A stretch of DNA of 7,625 nt from an uncultured Burkholderiales bacterium (GCA_903845315.1 CAIMWY010000436.1:1-7625), one strand, 5' to 3'. Numbered from the stretch's first letter, positions 1 to 6,466 are shown. Notes: generated by a model from the letters alone, not told the origin. Program-made: numbers and translations.

Positions 1-122
1 ATTTCTAAAACATGGTGGAGTGGTTGATGCGTCACCAAATTGTTCACAATCTTTTCATAGTCGTAATACCCTGATGTCATGATGACATCGTAGTAATTCG
101 CCATATTGGAATAGTCCCCCAT
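1..122 (-). CDS. Class I SAM-dependent methyltransferase, N-terminal fragment (runs off the left edge)
   Basis: Only the first 40 codons lie in the window. The minus strand reads MGDYSNMANYYDVIMTSGYY, then DYEKIVNNLV and HHVLE at the edge. This is the usual opening of small class I methyltransferases: an N-terminal helix with Tyr-Tyr-Asp, then the first beta strand (HHVLE) that normally leads into the glycine-rich SAM loop, which would lie just outside. The start at 122 is preferred because a GCAGGGAC ribosome-binding sequence (132-125) sits just upstream and homologues tend to begin close to this motif; an in-frame ATG at 149 would add nine residues but has no such site. The gene is divergent from the SET-domain gene at 403. 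Substrate unknown. The family call is an inference from a short stretch without the SAM motif itself. Confidence 0.72.
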   Translation of the reverse strand, partial: MGDYSNMANYYDVIMTSGYYDYEKIVNNLVTHQPLHHVLE

Positions 123-402
123 AAGTCCCTGCACCCCTCTGTGATTCATTTAAAAAACTTGGCAATTTGCACATTCTGCGGGGTCAGTTTATGCGACTTG
201 ATCAAACACATAAAAGTCAAAGCCGCCTGAAATAAATGCGTATTTTTGTTTTCTTAAATATTCAATTACAAGCTACGCTGGCTGAGCATCACGTCTTGCA
301 ACGCCCAGACCTTCGACCATAAACTCAATGGATTAAAGCTCCAAAACCCGCAACAAATGCGCGACACTCACCCTGTCTGCGATTCATCTTTGACATTCAT
401 CC
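123..402. other. Divergent intergenic region with no recognisable gene
   Basis: This stretch separates the leftward methyltransferase from the rightward SET-domain gene and must hold the promoters of both. I see no convincing coding frame, tRNA or strong hairpin. Positions 225-275 are very A+T rich. A weak candidate promoter for the SET gene is TTGCAA at 296-301 and TAAACT at 320-325 with an 18-base spacer, each matching four of six consensus bases; this is suggestive only. Confidence 0.5.
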
Positions 403-831
403 ATGAAAAAAACCAAAACCGAAATCATCAAGCACCTGCAACAAGAGGTGTATTGCAAACTGGGCATATCTAAAATTGCTGGCATTGGCGTGTTTGCATT
501 GCGCGCCATTCCCAAAGGCATTGACCCATTGAAATCTTGGCTTCCCACCAAAGAGGTCGAAATTCCGCTGAAAGAGTTGACCAAACTGCCGGCCAGCGTG
601 AGAAAACAACTTCATTCCTTTTGTTACGTTGACAACAAAGAAAAGTACGTCTCCATCCCTCTTTATGGGATGAACGCCATGAACATGGCGGTCTACCTGA
701 ACCACTCCAAACAGCCTAATCTTCGCTTCAAGAAAAACGGAACCCTGGTCTCATTAACGAGCATTCGTGTGGGTGAAGAACTCTTCATTGACTACGACGA
801 GAGCTTTGGCGAAAAGCATATTTTCAAATGA
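403..831 (+). CDS. Stand-alone SET-domain protein (putative protein lysine methyltransferase)
   Basis: The 142-residue protein is almost entirely a SET domain, the SAM-dependent lysine methyltransferase fold. Visible motifs in order: the opening strand GIGVFALRAIPKG (residues 27-39), the cofactor motif YLNHSKQPN (98-106) matching the NHSxxPN pattern with N100, H101, P105 and N106, and the closing motif GEELFIDYDESFG (124-136), where Y131 occupies the catalytic tyrosine position of the family. There are no pre-SET or post-SET cysteine clusters, as is common in bacterial SET proteins. The middle insert (about 45-90) is the variable region expected to shape substrate choice. An in-frame stop at 391-393 fixes the start at 403 and no good Shine-Dalgarno precedes it, so translation may be weak. 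The target protein is unknown. SET identity is firm; lysine methylation is inferred from the family. Confidence 0.88.
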   Translation: MKKTKTEIIKHLQQEVYCKLGISKIAGIGVFALRAIPKGIDPLKSWLPTKEVEIPLKELTKLPASVRKQLHSFCYVDNKEKYVSIPLYGMNAMNMAVYLNHSKQPNLRFKKNGTLVSLTSIRVGEELFIDYDESFGEKHIFK

Positions 832-838
832 ACTGGCG

Positions 839-863
839 CGCCCTCAACGCCTGGCGGGCTTTT
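839..863. terminator. Possible terminator between convergent genes
   Basis: Between the SET gene (stop at 829-831) and the convergent gene ending at 867, GCCC (840-843) can pair with GGGC (856-859), followed by TTTT at 860-863. An alternative pairing is CGCC (839-842) with GGCG (853-856). The stem is short and the T tract has only four bases, so this is a weak intrinsic terminator candidate for the plus-strand gene. Confidence 0.3.
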
Positions 864-866
864 GCC

Positions 867-1718
867 TCAGTTTGAATCGCGATAGATTTGATTCAACTGG
901 TGGGGTTTGAAATCAATGTGCAGCGGTGAGGTGGGATCCAACACCAAGGGATGATCCAAGTCGGTGAGCGCAATCGCATAGATGGGCTCAAAGTCTGTCA
1001 CAAACAAGGACTTGTACCCGTAGTCGTCTACGGGTCCTAAGTTGTAGTGGTGAAAACCATTTTTGGCAGCCCATTTAGAAGCCAGCAAGCAAGCATAAAT
1101 TCCAGGTGAGCGATTTTTGAATGCGCGATTCCACTGGCAAAAACTGCCGTAGACCTGGTTGTACTTGGGCAACAACACCGAAACGTCCGTCAACACCAAC
1201 TCCCCTTGGCTGTCATGCACGGTCAAGATCAAGACATCCAAGTCTTTGATGTAGTCGATGAATCCATCAATTTCTCGATCGTCAATTTCATAGGCTGCAA
1301 AGTGTTCGCCACCCATTTCATACAAGTGCTCGACCGTCAAATCACGTCCAGGAATCACCGTTTCGTTGCTGGTGAATGTCTTGTAGAGTTTTTCTAGCTC
1401 TTTGAACTTTCTCTCACGGCGAGGCTCCGTCCAAAACCCCTGATCTGCAACGTTGACCAAGCCATATTTGTCATTGATGGGCACGCCATAAGGACCATCG
1501 GGCGGCAAGGCATAAACGACAAAAGGTCTTGGGGCAGTGGTCAACATTTCCTCAGAAACATCAATGTATGGACACAAGGCATCCCATCGGGTGGTGTAGT
1601 AGTGGATGTCGTTGTGGGAGCTGTCGACGCATAAATTTTCTTGCGTCCAACTTTGGTGCCCCACAGACATGGTTTCCAATTCGACAGCTAATTCTTCAAA
1701 CGAACAAAGACCATTCAT
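867..1718 (-). CDS. GNAT/arginyl-transferase-like fold protein of unknown specificity, partner of the YkgJ protein
   Basis: A 283-residue soluble protein without signal peptide or membrane segment. The best clue is the C-terminal part: a segment of the form SPGIYACLLASKWAAKNGF (about 205-223) followed by YNLGPVDDYGYKSLF. That layout (small-residue turn with Tyr, amphipathic helix, G-F/L, aromatic strand ending in LG, then YK-x-x-F) resembles the acyl/aminoacyl-transfer half of GNAT-fold proteins such as bacterial arginyl/leucyl-tRNA-protein transferases. I cannot tell which donor it uses. The N-terminal half (YALPPDGPYGVPINDKYG region) is not recognised. The start overlaps the stop of the upstream CxxCxxCC gene by four bases (ATGA), and AAGGA lies nine bases before the ATG inside that gene, so the two are translationally coupled and probably act together. 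CDS certain; enzyme class tentative. Confidence 0.62.
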   Translation of the reverse strand: MNGLCSFEELAVELETMSVGHQSWTQENLCVDSSHNDIHYYTTRWDALCPYIDVSEEMLTTAPRPFVVYALPPDGPYGVPINDKYGLVNVADQGFWTEPRRERKFKELEKLYKTFTSNETVIPGRDLTVEHLYEMGGEHFAAYEIDDREIDGFIDYIKDLDVLILTVHDSQGELVLTDVSVLLPKYNQVYGSFCQWNRAFKNRSPGIYACLLASKWAAKNGFHHYNLGPVDDYGYKSLFVTDFEPIYAIALTDLDHPLVLDPTSPLHIDFKPHQLNQIYRDSN

Positions 1719-2158
1719 TTTTTAATTTCCTTTTTCAAGGGCTGGTTCGGCATTTTCTTCAGCTCAAAATAATCGCGATCAACTTCTGAATTTTTCTTCA
1801 AAAAATTGAGATCAGTTTTTATCAAATTTCTCAACTCACTGACCATGCCATTGAAATGGCGCGAGGCATTGCTGTGCGGCTGATTCAATTGATCGATGTA
1901 ATCTGGCATCAAAGGGCACTCCACATCAAAATACAAATTGCCTGAAGTGGGATTGAATGACAGCGGATAAAGCTTGCATGAAAAAGGTTTCTCATCAGCA
2001 AGTACGCACCCAGATGCACCCAAGTGGTCGCAATCACCTTGAATACAGAGATGACCGAATTTTTTCGTTTCACTTGCAGTCAGTGTGATGTCAAGCGCTG
2101 GATAACCAGGATCGACATTGCAACAGCGCTGACATTCAGCACAGCGATTAAAAGGCAT
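1715..2158 (-). CDS. YkgJ-family CxxCxxCC cysteine-cluster protein
   Basis: A 147-residue protein with the hallmark metal-binding cluster of the YkgJ (zinc- or iron-chelating domain) family at its very N-terminus: C6, C9, C12 and C13. Further cysteines lie at 38, 43 (GDC), 51 (GC), 61 (KPFSCKLYPL, a typical family motif) and 81 (ECP), nine in total and enough for one or two metal sites. The last 60 residues are helical, charged and lysine-rich (ending KKEIKK) with no known motif. The same domain occurs in FliB-type flagellin lysine methylases, but most family members have no known role. First gene of a two-gene minus-strand operon. The ribosome-binding site is poor (GGGTCA just upstream). The start is supported because the first cysteine lies only five residues in. 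Function beyond metal binding is not known. Confidence 0.87.
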   Translation of the reverse strand: MPFNRCAECQRCCNVDPGYPALDITLTASETKKFGHLCIQGDCDHLGASGCVLADEKPFSCKLYPLSFNPTSGNLYFDVECPLMPDYIDQLNQPHSNASRHFNGMVSELRNLIKTDLNFLKKNSEVDRDYFELKKMPNQPLKKEIKK

Positions 2159-2218
2159 GTGCTGACCCAGAAGAAGAAAAAAGAGAGGTCACAAATACGG
2201 GTTTGTTAAATTGAACGG

Positions 2219-2267
2219 TGATGGAGTTTAATCAAAAAAATCATCAAAAAAAAACAAACTCCCATCA
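2219..2267. repeat. Inverted repeat with 26-base A-rich loop
   Basis: TGATGGAGTTT (2219-2229) is complementary to AAACTCCCATCA (2256-2267) over 11 base pairs with one bulged C. The loop consists mostly of two A tracts separated by TCATC. It lies about 60 bases upstream of the ykgJ-like start codon and more than 150 bases before yebC, so it could be an operator, a transcript end structure or an upstream curved element. The pairing is seen directly; the role is unknown. Confidence 0.45.
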
Positions 2268-2329
2268 AAGGATGCATCCAGACATGCGATCTTCCCTCAT
2301 GCAATCACTTCGACCACTGATGAAGAGGG

Positions 2330-2338
2330 TGATGTAAT
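2330..2338 (+). promoter_or_regulatory. Candidate extended -10 promoter for yebC
   Basis: TGATGTAAT (2330-2338) fits the extended -10 form TGn followed by a hexamer, with TGTAAT matching five of six bases of TATAAT. No good -35 is present at the right distance, which is typical of extended -10 promoters. Transcription would start near 2345, leaving a leader of about 75 bases. Confidence 0.35.
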
Positions 2339-2419
2339 ACGACTTTAGTCCAACATTCAATGCACAATTTGCGCAAAGAAAAACAGTGAACGTGTGCAAC
2401 AAACAAAGGAAAAAAACCT

Positions 2420-3133
2420 ATGGGCGCTCAATGGAAAGCAAAGCACAAAGACGTTGCTGCCAACGCCAAAGGCCGCATGTTTGGCAAGTTGTCCAAAGAC
2501 ATCATGGTGGCGGCACGTCATGGCGCTGACCCAGCGTCAAACGCCCGACTGCGTCTAGTGGTCGAACAAGCACGCAAGGTCTCTATGCCCAAAGACACCC
2601 TAGACCGCGCGATCAAAAAGGGGGCCGGCCTCACAGGCGAAGCTGTGCATTTTGAACACGTGATGTACGAGGGCTTTGCCCCCCACCGAGTGGCAGTCAT
2701 GGTGGAGTGTTTGACTGACAACGTGAACCGTGCCGCATCTGAAATGCGCGTCTTGTTTCGCAAAGGACAATTGGGCACCTCGGGTTCGGTGTCCTGGGAC
2801 TTTGACCACGTTGGCATGATCGAGGCGCAAGCCAACACACCCAATGCAGACCCGGACATGGCGGCGATTGAAGCGGGCGCACAAGACCTAGAAACTGGTC
2901 ACGAAGAGGGAACGACCTTGTTTTTGACTGACCCCAGCGACCTTGACTTGGTCAGTCGCTCACTACCCACACATGGGTTCACTGTGTTGTCCGCCAAGTT
3001 GGGCTACAAGCCTAAAAACCCCATCGATCCAAGCAGTTTGAGCGTCCAAGCCTTGGATGAAGTTGAAACATTTTTAGCGGCCATTGATAACAACGACGAT
3101 GTGCAAAACGTCTTCGTGGGTTTGGCAGGTTAA
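2420..3133 (+). CDS. yebC: YebC/TACO1-family translation factor, YeeN-like second type
   Basis: A 237-residue cytoplasmic protein that aligns over its full length with the YebC/PmpR/TACO1 family. Clear motifs are [19 protein letters not shown] (about 26-44), the [17 protein letters not shown] segment (about 54-70), [23 protein letters not shown] (about 83-105), the [17 protein letters not shown] core, and an acidic tail ending [14 protein letters not shown]. It starts MGAQWK rather than the MAGHSKW of housekeeping YebC, as in the E. coli paralogue YeeN, so this is probably the second family type. Older work annotated the family as transcription regulators; more recent work ties it to relief of ribosome stalling on proline-rich stretches. 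AAGGA (2406-2410) lies nine bases before the ATG. It appears monocistronic and converges on the response-regulator gene, with only 26 bases between the stops. Confidence 0.94.
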   Translation: MGAQWKAKHKDVAANAKGRMFGKLSKDIMVAARHGADPASNARLRLVVEQARKVSMPKDTLDRAIKKGAGLTGEAVHFEHVMYEGFAPHRVAVMVECLTDNVNRAASEMRVLFRKGQLGTSGSVSWDFDHVGMIEAQANTPNADPDMAAIEAGAQDLETGHEEGTTLFLTDPSDLDLVSRSLPTHGFTVLSAKLGYKPKNPIDPSSLSVQALDEVETFLAAIDNNDDVQNVFVGLAG

Positions 3134-3168
3134 GCCTTGGCACCTAGAGGTCTAAGCGCCTAGGCACC
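3131..3168. repeat. Imperfect direct repeat across a convergent gene junction
   Basis: TAAGCCTTGGCACC (3131-3144) recurs as TAAGCGCCTAGGCACC (3153-3168). The first copy includes the yebC stop codon and the second overlaps the stop end of the response-regulator gene. CCTAG (3143-3147) and CTAGG (3160-3164) could also form a short hairpin, but no T tract follows, so a classical terminator is not evident. Confidence 0.35.
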
Positions 3169-4137
3169 CATCATGGTCAAGAAATGGTCCACCATGACTG
3201 GGCAATACAGTTTTCCGCGGTTGCTCGCCACGATTCGCAACGCTTGCGCTGGTGTGCTGGCCACTTCCATGTATTCGCCACCAATCAGCTCTTCGTAGGA
3301 CTCCACCAAGCCGACAATTCGTGCCCCAATCGGAATGCTGTCGCCGCCCAGTTTGTCTGGGAAGCCGGTTCCATCAAAGAATTCATGGTGTGATCGAACA
3401 ATCGCACCAACCGACTCAAGCTCTTGAGAAATCGTCAAACTCATCTGCCCCATGGTGCAATGTTTTTTGTACAACTTGACTTCAGACAGCGGCAACTCGT
3501 AGTACTTGATGGCCAATATCCGATCGCTGAGTCCAATTTTTCCAACGTCATGCAGCAAGCCCGCGATGAACACCTCTTGCTGCGCAATCTCATCTAGGCC
3601 CGCCTGTTGAGCCAACTTCTTGGACAAATCTGCCACACGCCGGGAGTGAGCCAGCAAAGATGGCATGCGTAAATCCATCAGTCCCGAAAATGCTTTGATG
3701 GAGGACACATAGGAAGCACGCAGTCGAACCTCCCTCGCTTTGGCCAACTCCCCCAACTCAATGGCTGACTTGATCACCCCCACCAATTCAGCATCGATCC
3801 AAGGCTTGGTCAAGTAACGGTAAATTTCGCCTTGGTTGATAGCGGCAACTGCGCTGGTGATATCGGCGGTACCTGTCAGCAACAAACGCATGGTCTCAGG
3901 GAATTTCTCTCTGGCCTTTTCCAACAACTGCACGCCATTCATACCAGGCATTTGCATATCCGTGAGCAAGACATGGAAGCGGTCTTTTTCCAGCAAGTCC
4001 AAAGCCAAGGCGCCGCTTTCTGCTGTGACCACCTGAAACCCCTCCAACACCAACATGCGGCGCAGGGCTGAGAGGATATTCTGCTCATCATCGACGCACA
4101 GAATTGAAAACTGTGAGGGATCAAAGGCAATGGTCAT
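3160..4137 (-). CDS. Response regulator with HD-GYP output domain (c-di-GMP phosphodiesterase-like)
   Basis: A 325-residue protein. The receiver domain (about 10-128) has acidic D16 and D17, phospho-acceptor D60 in LLTDMQMPG, T88 and K111 in LTKPW. A linker helix leads to an HD-GYP domain (about 145-325) with H164 (HSRRV), H196-D197 and K200 (HDVGK), H226 (KKHCTMG), H250-H251-E252 and DGTGFP (255-260). HD-GYP enzymes hydrolyse cyclic di-GMP with a di- or tri-metal centre, so phosphorylation probably tunes c-di-GMP turnover. The signature tyrosine is F259, and the usual AD-x-F-D segment reads VESYEEL (278-284) with E279 and E282 replacing the aspartates. The first metal-ligand glutamate of trinuclear members, four residues before the first His, is S160. 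Activity is therefore likely but not assured. The start overlaps the kinase stop by four bases (ATGA), with a strong AAGGAG (4149-4144) six bases before it. Confidence 0.93.
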   Translation of the reverse strand: MTIAFDPSQFSILCVDDEQNILSALRRMLVLEGFQVVTAESGALALDLLEKDRFHVLLTDMQMPGMNGVQLLEKAREKFPETMRLLLTGTADITSAVAAINQGEIYRYLTKPWIDAELVGVIKSAIELGELAKAREVRLRASYVSSIKAFSGLMDLRMPSLLAHSRRVADLSKKLAQQAGLDEIAQQEVFIAGLLHDVGKIGLSDRILAIKYYELPLSEVKLYKKHCTMGQMSLTISQELESVGAIVRSHHEFFDGTGFPDKLGGDSIPIGARIVGLVESYEELIGGEYMEVASTPAQALRIVASNRGKLYCPVMVDHFLTMMGA

Positions 4138-5603
4138 GTCGGACTCCTTGAAAGACCTGCATCAATGGTTGCTTGCTTGATGGGCAGCGTGATGCGAAAT
4201 GTTGTGCCACTACCTAACTTGCTTTGCACAGTCATGGTGCCAGCATGGCGCTGAATGATACCCAGCGACACCGACAATCCGAGCCCTGTACCCAAGCCTT
4301 GCGGTTTGGTCGTAAAAAATGGATCGAATATTTTCGTGATCACTTCTTCGGAAATGCCAGAACCATTGTCTTGCACCTCCAGCCATACCTGCGTGGCGTC
4401 ATGTCCACTGCGAAGAGTAATCAGTCCTCGCACGTCAGGGGTCATGGCATGGGCCGCGTTGACAACCAAATTCAACAAAACTTGGTTGATTTGAGAGGGC
4501 ACGCATTCAATATGTGGAATGGGCGTGAGGGCCAGTTCAATATCGGCGCGCCGCTTAACTTCGCCGCTGACAATATTGAGAGTAGATTGCAAACCCTGCA
4601 ACAAATCAGATAGTACAAACTCTGTGATCGCATTAGAGCGAGAAAAGTCTTTCAAATCTCTGACGATATTTTTAATCCGCGTCAAACCCTCTTGAGTCTC
4701 AGCCATCAAGGGCTGAACGTCAGCACGAATGGCTTCATAGTTCAATTTTTTCTTCAGTTGAACCAGTGCGATCGGTTGGGAATTTTCAATTGATGCCTCT
4801 TGCATTGGCGCACTGTCAAGAATTTTTTCATAGATCTTCAAGTATTTTTCTAGCGTCGTCAAATTGGACGAGACATAGCCAACTGGGTTGTTAATTTCAT
4901 GGGCCACCCCCGCAGCCAACTGTCCCAACGATGCCAACTTCTCTGATTCCAGCAAACGCTCGGAAGCGTCATCCAGTTGCATGCCGATGAAATGCTCTCG
5001 ACGCACCACCGAAAAGTAAAAACGCCATAAAAACACACCCAAAATAACGCTGCCTGAGAGCACTGACATCGCAGACAACCACAAGGTTTGCTGGCGTAAA
5101 TGGCTGACATCGTCAGTATCTAAAGAGTTGCTTGTTTGAATACGTACCCACCCCAAATCCAAACCCAAGGTGATTTTTTGCCAGGTGGTGATGAATTTTT
5201 CATCGCGTGATTGCGTCATGGCAGTCACATCGACTTGCGGTACGGTAACCCTGTCTGCTCCCAGTTGCAGCGTGGGCTTTGTACCCTGAGTGCGCGCCAA
5301 ATGCGTCATCACCCTGCCCTGCATGTCTGTCACCATGACAGCGTACACATCGTCGTTGGCCATGGTTTGAAACATGCGCGCCTCGATGGCGGCATAGTCT
5401 TTCAGCACCACTTGATCGGCCACCGCGACCACCAGACCTTGTGTGAGGTTTTTGGCCATCAGAAACTTGCTCTCCCACAGCAAACTTTTGGATTGGTAGT
5501 AGGCCAACACACCCGTTCCGATTTGAAGCAAGGCCAAGGCCAGCCCAATCAATAGGGCTGGACGAAGACTTTTCCATTGCCGCGCGCCGATATGAATATT
5601 CAT
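4134..5603 (-). CDS. Membrane sensor histidine kinase with periplasmic Cache-like domain
   Basis: A 489-residue inner-membrane kinase. Transmembrane segment 1 is about 14-35 and segment 2 about 173-196, enclosing a periplasmic domain of roughly 135 residues whose DVYAVMVTDMQGRVMTHLA stretch (85-103) looks like a single Cache/PAS-like sensor strand pair. A short coiled linker (203-224) follows. The dimerisation domain has phospho-acceptor H235 in LAAGVAHEINNPVGYV, and the second helix carries RIKNIVRDLKDFSR (309-322). The gap between them is longer than in the standard HisKA domain, with a helical insert around 252-300. The ATP-binding domain has the N box around N378 and N382, G1 DNGSGI (412-417), the F box FDPFFTTK (426-433) and G2 GLGTGLGLSV. 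No HAMP is apparent and no receiver is fused; the cognate regulator is the next gene. It begins one base after the stop of the PhnD-like gene, so translation is coupled. The signal is unknown, probably relayed by the binding protein. Confidence 0.94.
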   Translation of the reverse strand: MNIHIGARQWKSLRPALLIGLALALLQIGTGVLAYYQSKSLLWESKFLMAKNLTQGLVVAVADQVVLKDYAAIEARMFQTMANDDVYAVMVTDMQGRVMTHLARTQGTKPTLQLGADRVTVPQVDVTAMTQSRDEKFITTWQKITLGLDLGWVRIQTSNSLDTDDVSHLRQQTLWLSAMSVLSGSVILGVFLWRFYFSVVRREHFIGMQLDDASERLLESEKLASLGQLAAGVAHEINNPVGYVSSNLTTLEKYLKIYEKILDSAPMQEASIENSQPIALVQLKKKLNYEAIRADVQPLMAETQEGLTRIKNIVRDLKDFSRSNAITEFVLSDLLQGLQSTLNIVSGEVKRRADIELALTPIPHIECVPSQINQVLLNLVVNAAHAMTPDVRGLITLRSGHDATQVWLEVQDNGSGISEEVITKIFDPFFTTKPQGLGTGLGLSVSLGIIQRHAGTMTVQSKLGSGTTFRITLPIKQATIDAGLSRSPT

Positions 5604-5604
5604 A

Positions 5605-6447
5605 TCAAGGGTTGCTCAAGACCAAAAATTTTTCGAGCTTCAAAGACTCCAACACCTTGTAATGTTGGGCATAGCTCACTGCCTTAGGTTGGCTGATGTT
5701 GATGCCTTCTAACAACTTTTGACCTTCCACGTCTTGTCCAAGGTTGATCATTGCTTTTAGAAATTTCGCACGTACATCCGCTGGGATATTTGGATGTGTC
5801 ACCACAGGATGCGGCGAGTAGGCCTGCGTCTCATACAACACCCTCAGCTTGTCTTGTATCTCAGGCACCTCGCTATTGAGCGTGTTATTGACGCCACCAC
5901 CTGCCTTCATGTCTCCAGCGATGACCGCACGGTACACATTGCTGTGGTTTTTAACAAAGACAGGTTGAATGTCGACTTGTTTTCTTGCCAATTCAGCACG
6001 AATCAGCAATGAAGCTGCGAACGCATTAGGCGCAGGAAAAGCCACGGATTTTCCTTTCAGAGCGTCAATATTGGCAATGCCACTGTCTTTGCGGACCACC
6101 AAAATTCCTGTCAATAACTCATGTCCGTCTGCCAACAATGGGTTGTATTTCTTCCTGTGATAGGCCAGTACCGCATGGTAGGGATTGACGAATGCAAACT
6201 GCGCATCACCCCTGAGAAGGACTTGCTCGAAATCTGGAATATTGGCAGAGACACGCAAGTCAAAGCAAAGACCGACCTCTTTGCCTACACGCTGCAACAC
6301 CGGTGCCCACGTGCTGAAGATCCTTGACGCTGTGAACTGCGGCACGATATCAAAGGAATAGTTTTGAGTGGCATGTGGATCGCCCAGACAAGCCGCCTTT
6401 ACTGTCAATGACAACAGACATGCACACACCATGTGTAAGCGCTTCAT
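5605..6447 (-). CDS. PhnD-like periplasmic substrate-binding protein, sensory partner of the kinase
   Basis: A 280-residue exported protein. Residues 1-19 form a signal peptide (KR, hydrophobic core, VKA-A cleavage). Although C20 follows AA, K17 breaks a proper lipobox, so a soluble periplasmic protein is favoured. The mature part matches the phosphate/phosphite/phosphonate (PhnD) binding-protein superfamily: FTASRIFSTWAPVLQRVGKE (38-57), FAFVNPYHAVLAY (84-96), the ALKGKSVAFPAPNAFAASLL hinge region (129-148) and VYRAVIAGDMKAGGGVNNTL (171-190). The Ser/Thr-Ser-Gly loop that usually grips the phosphonate group reads NAFAAS here, and the usual Asp before Ala-Gly is K181, so the ligand may be a different anion or small molecule. 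There is no permease or ATPase gene beside it; the next genes are a kinase and an HD-GYP regulator, arguing for a sensing role. The ribosome-binding site is weak. Confidence 0.85.
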   Translation of the reverse strand: MKRLHMVCACLLSLTVKAACLGDPHATQNYSFDIVPQFTASRIFSTWAPVLQRVGKEVGLCFDLRVSANIPDFEQVLLRGDAQFAFVNPYHAVLAYHRKKYNPLLADGHELLTGILVVRKDSGIANIDALKGKSVAFPAPNAFAASLLIRAELARKQVDIQPVFVKNHSNVYRAVIAGDMKAGGGVNNTLNSEVPEIQDKLRVLYETQAYSPHPVVTHPNIPADVRAKFLKAMINLGQDVEGQKLLEGINISQPKAVSYAQHYKVLESLKLEKFLVLSNP

Positions 6448-6466
6448 GAGGATCTTTCAACAATTG

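Larger units (their letters stand above)
2159..2419. other. Divergent A-rich intergenic region between the ykgJ-like gene and yebC
   Basis: This region carries the promoters of the leftward ykgJ-like operon and of rightward yebC. It contains a poly-A-rich block (2230-2258) framed by an inverted repeat, and a second weaker hairpin, CCCTC (2294-2298) with GAGGG (2325-2329) and inner ATCA/TGAT, placed just before the candidate yebC promoter. I see no coding frame or tRNA. Confidence 0.5.

Noticed and set aside
123..402. Search for a small gene or tRNA between the methyltransferase and the SET gene.
   Set aside because: No frame with a start, ribosome-binding site and plausible protein, and no cloverleaf pattern, could be found.
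397..705. 102-codon open frame opposite the SET-domain gene.
   Set aside because: It covers only part of the SET gene on the other strand and shows no family features, while the SET frame has all its motifs.
2335..2350. TAATACGACT at 2335-2344 matches the first ten bases of the T7 phage promoter.
   Set aside because: The match stops there; the rest of the phage promoter is absent and no phage polymerase gene or vector sequence is visible, so it is taken as coincidence inside the candidate yebC promoter.
4224..4613. 129-codon open frame opposite the kinase ATP-binding domain.
   Set aside because: It lies fully inside the kinase gene and its protein has no coherent domain.
6388..6447. Possible lipoprotein signal (Ala-Ala-Cys at residues 18-20) in the PhnD-like protein.
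   Set aside because: The residue at -3 is Lys, which does not fit a lipobox; a signal peptidase I site is more likely.
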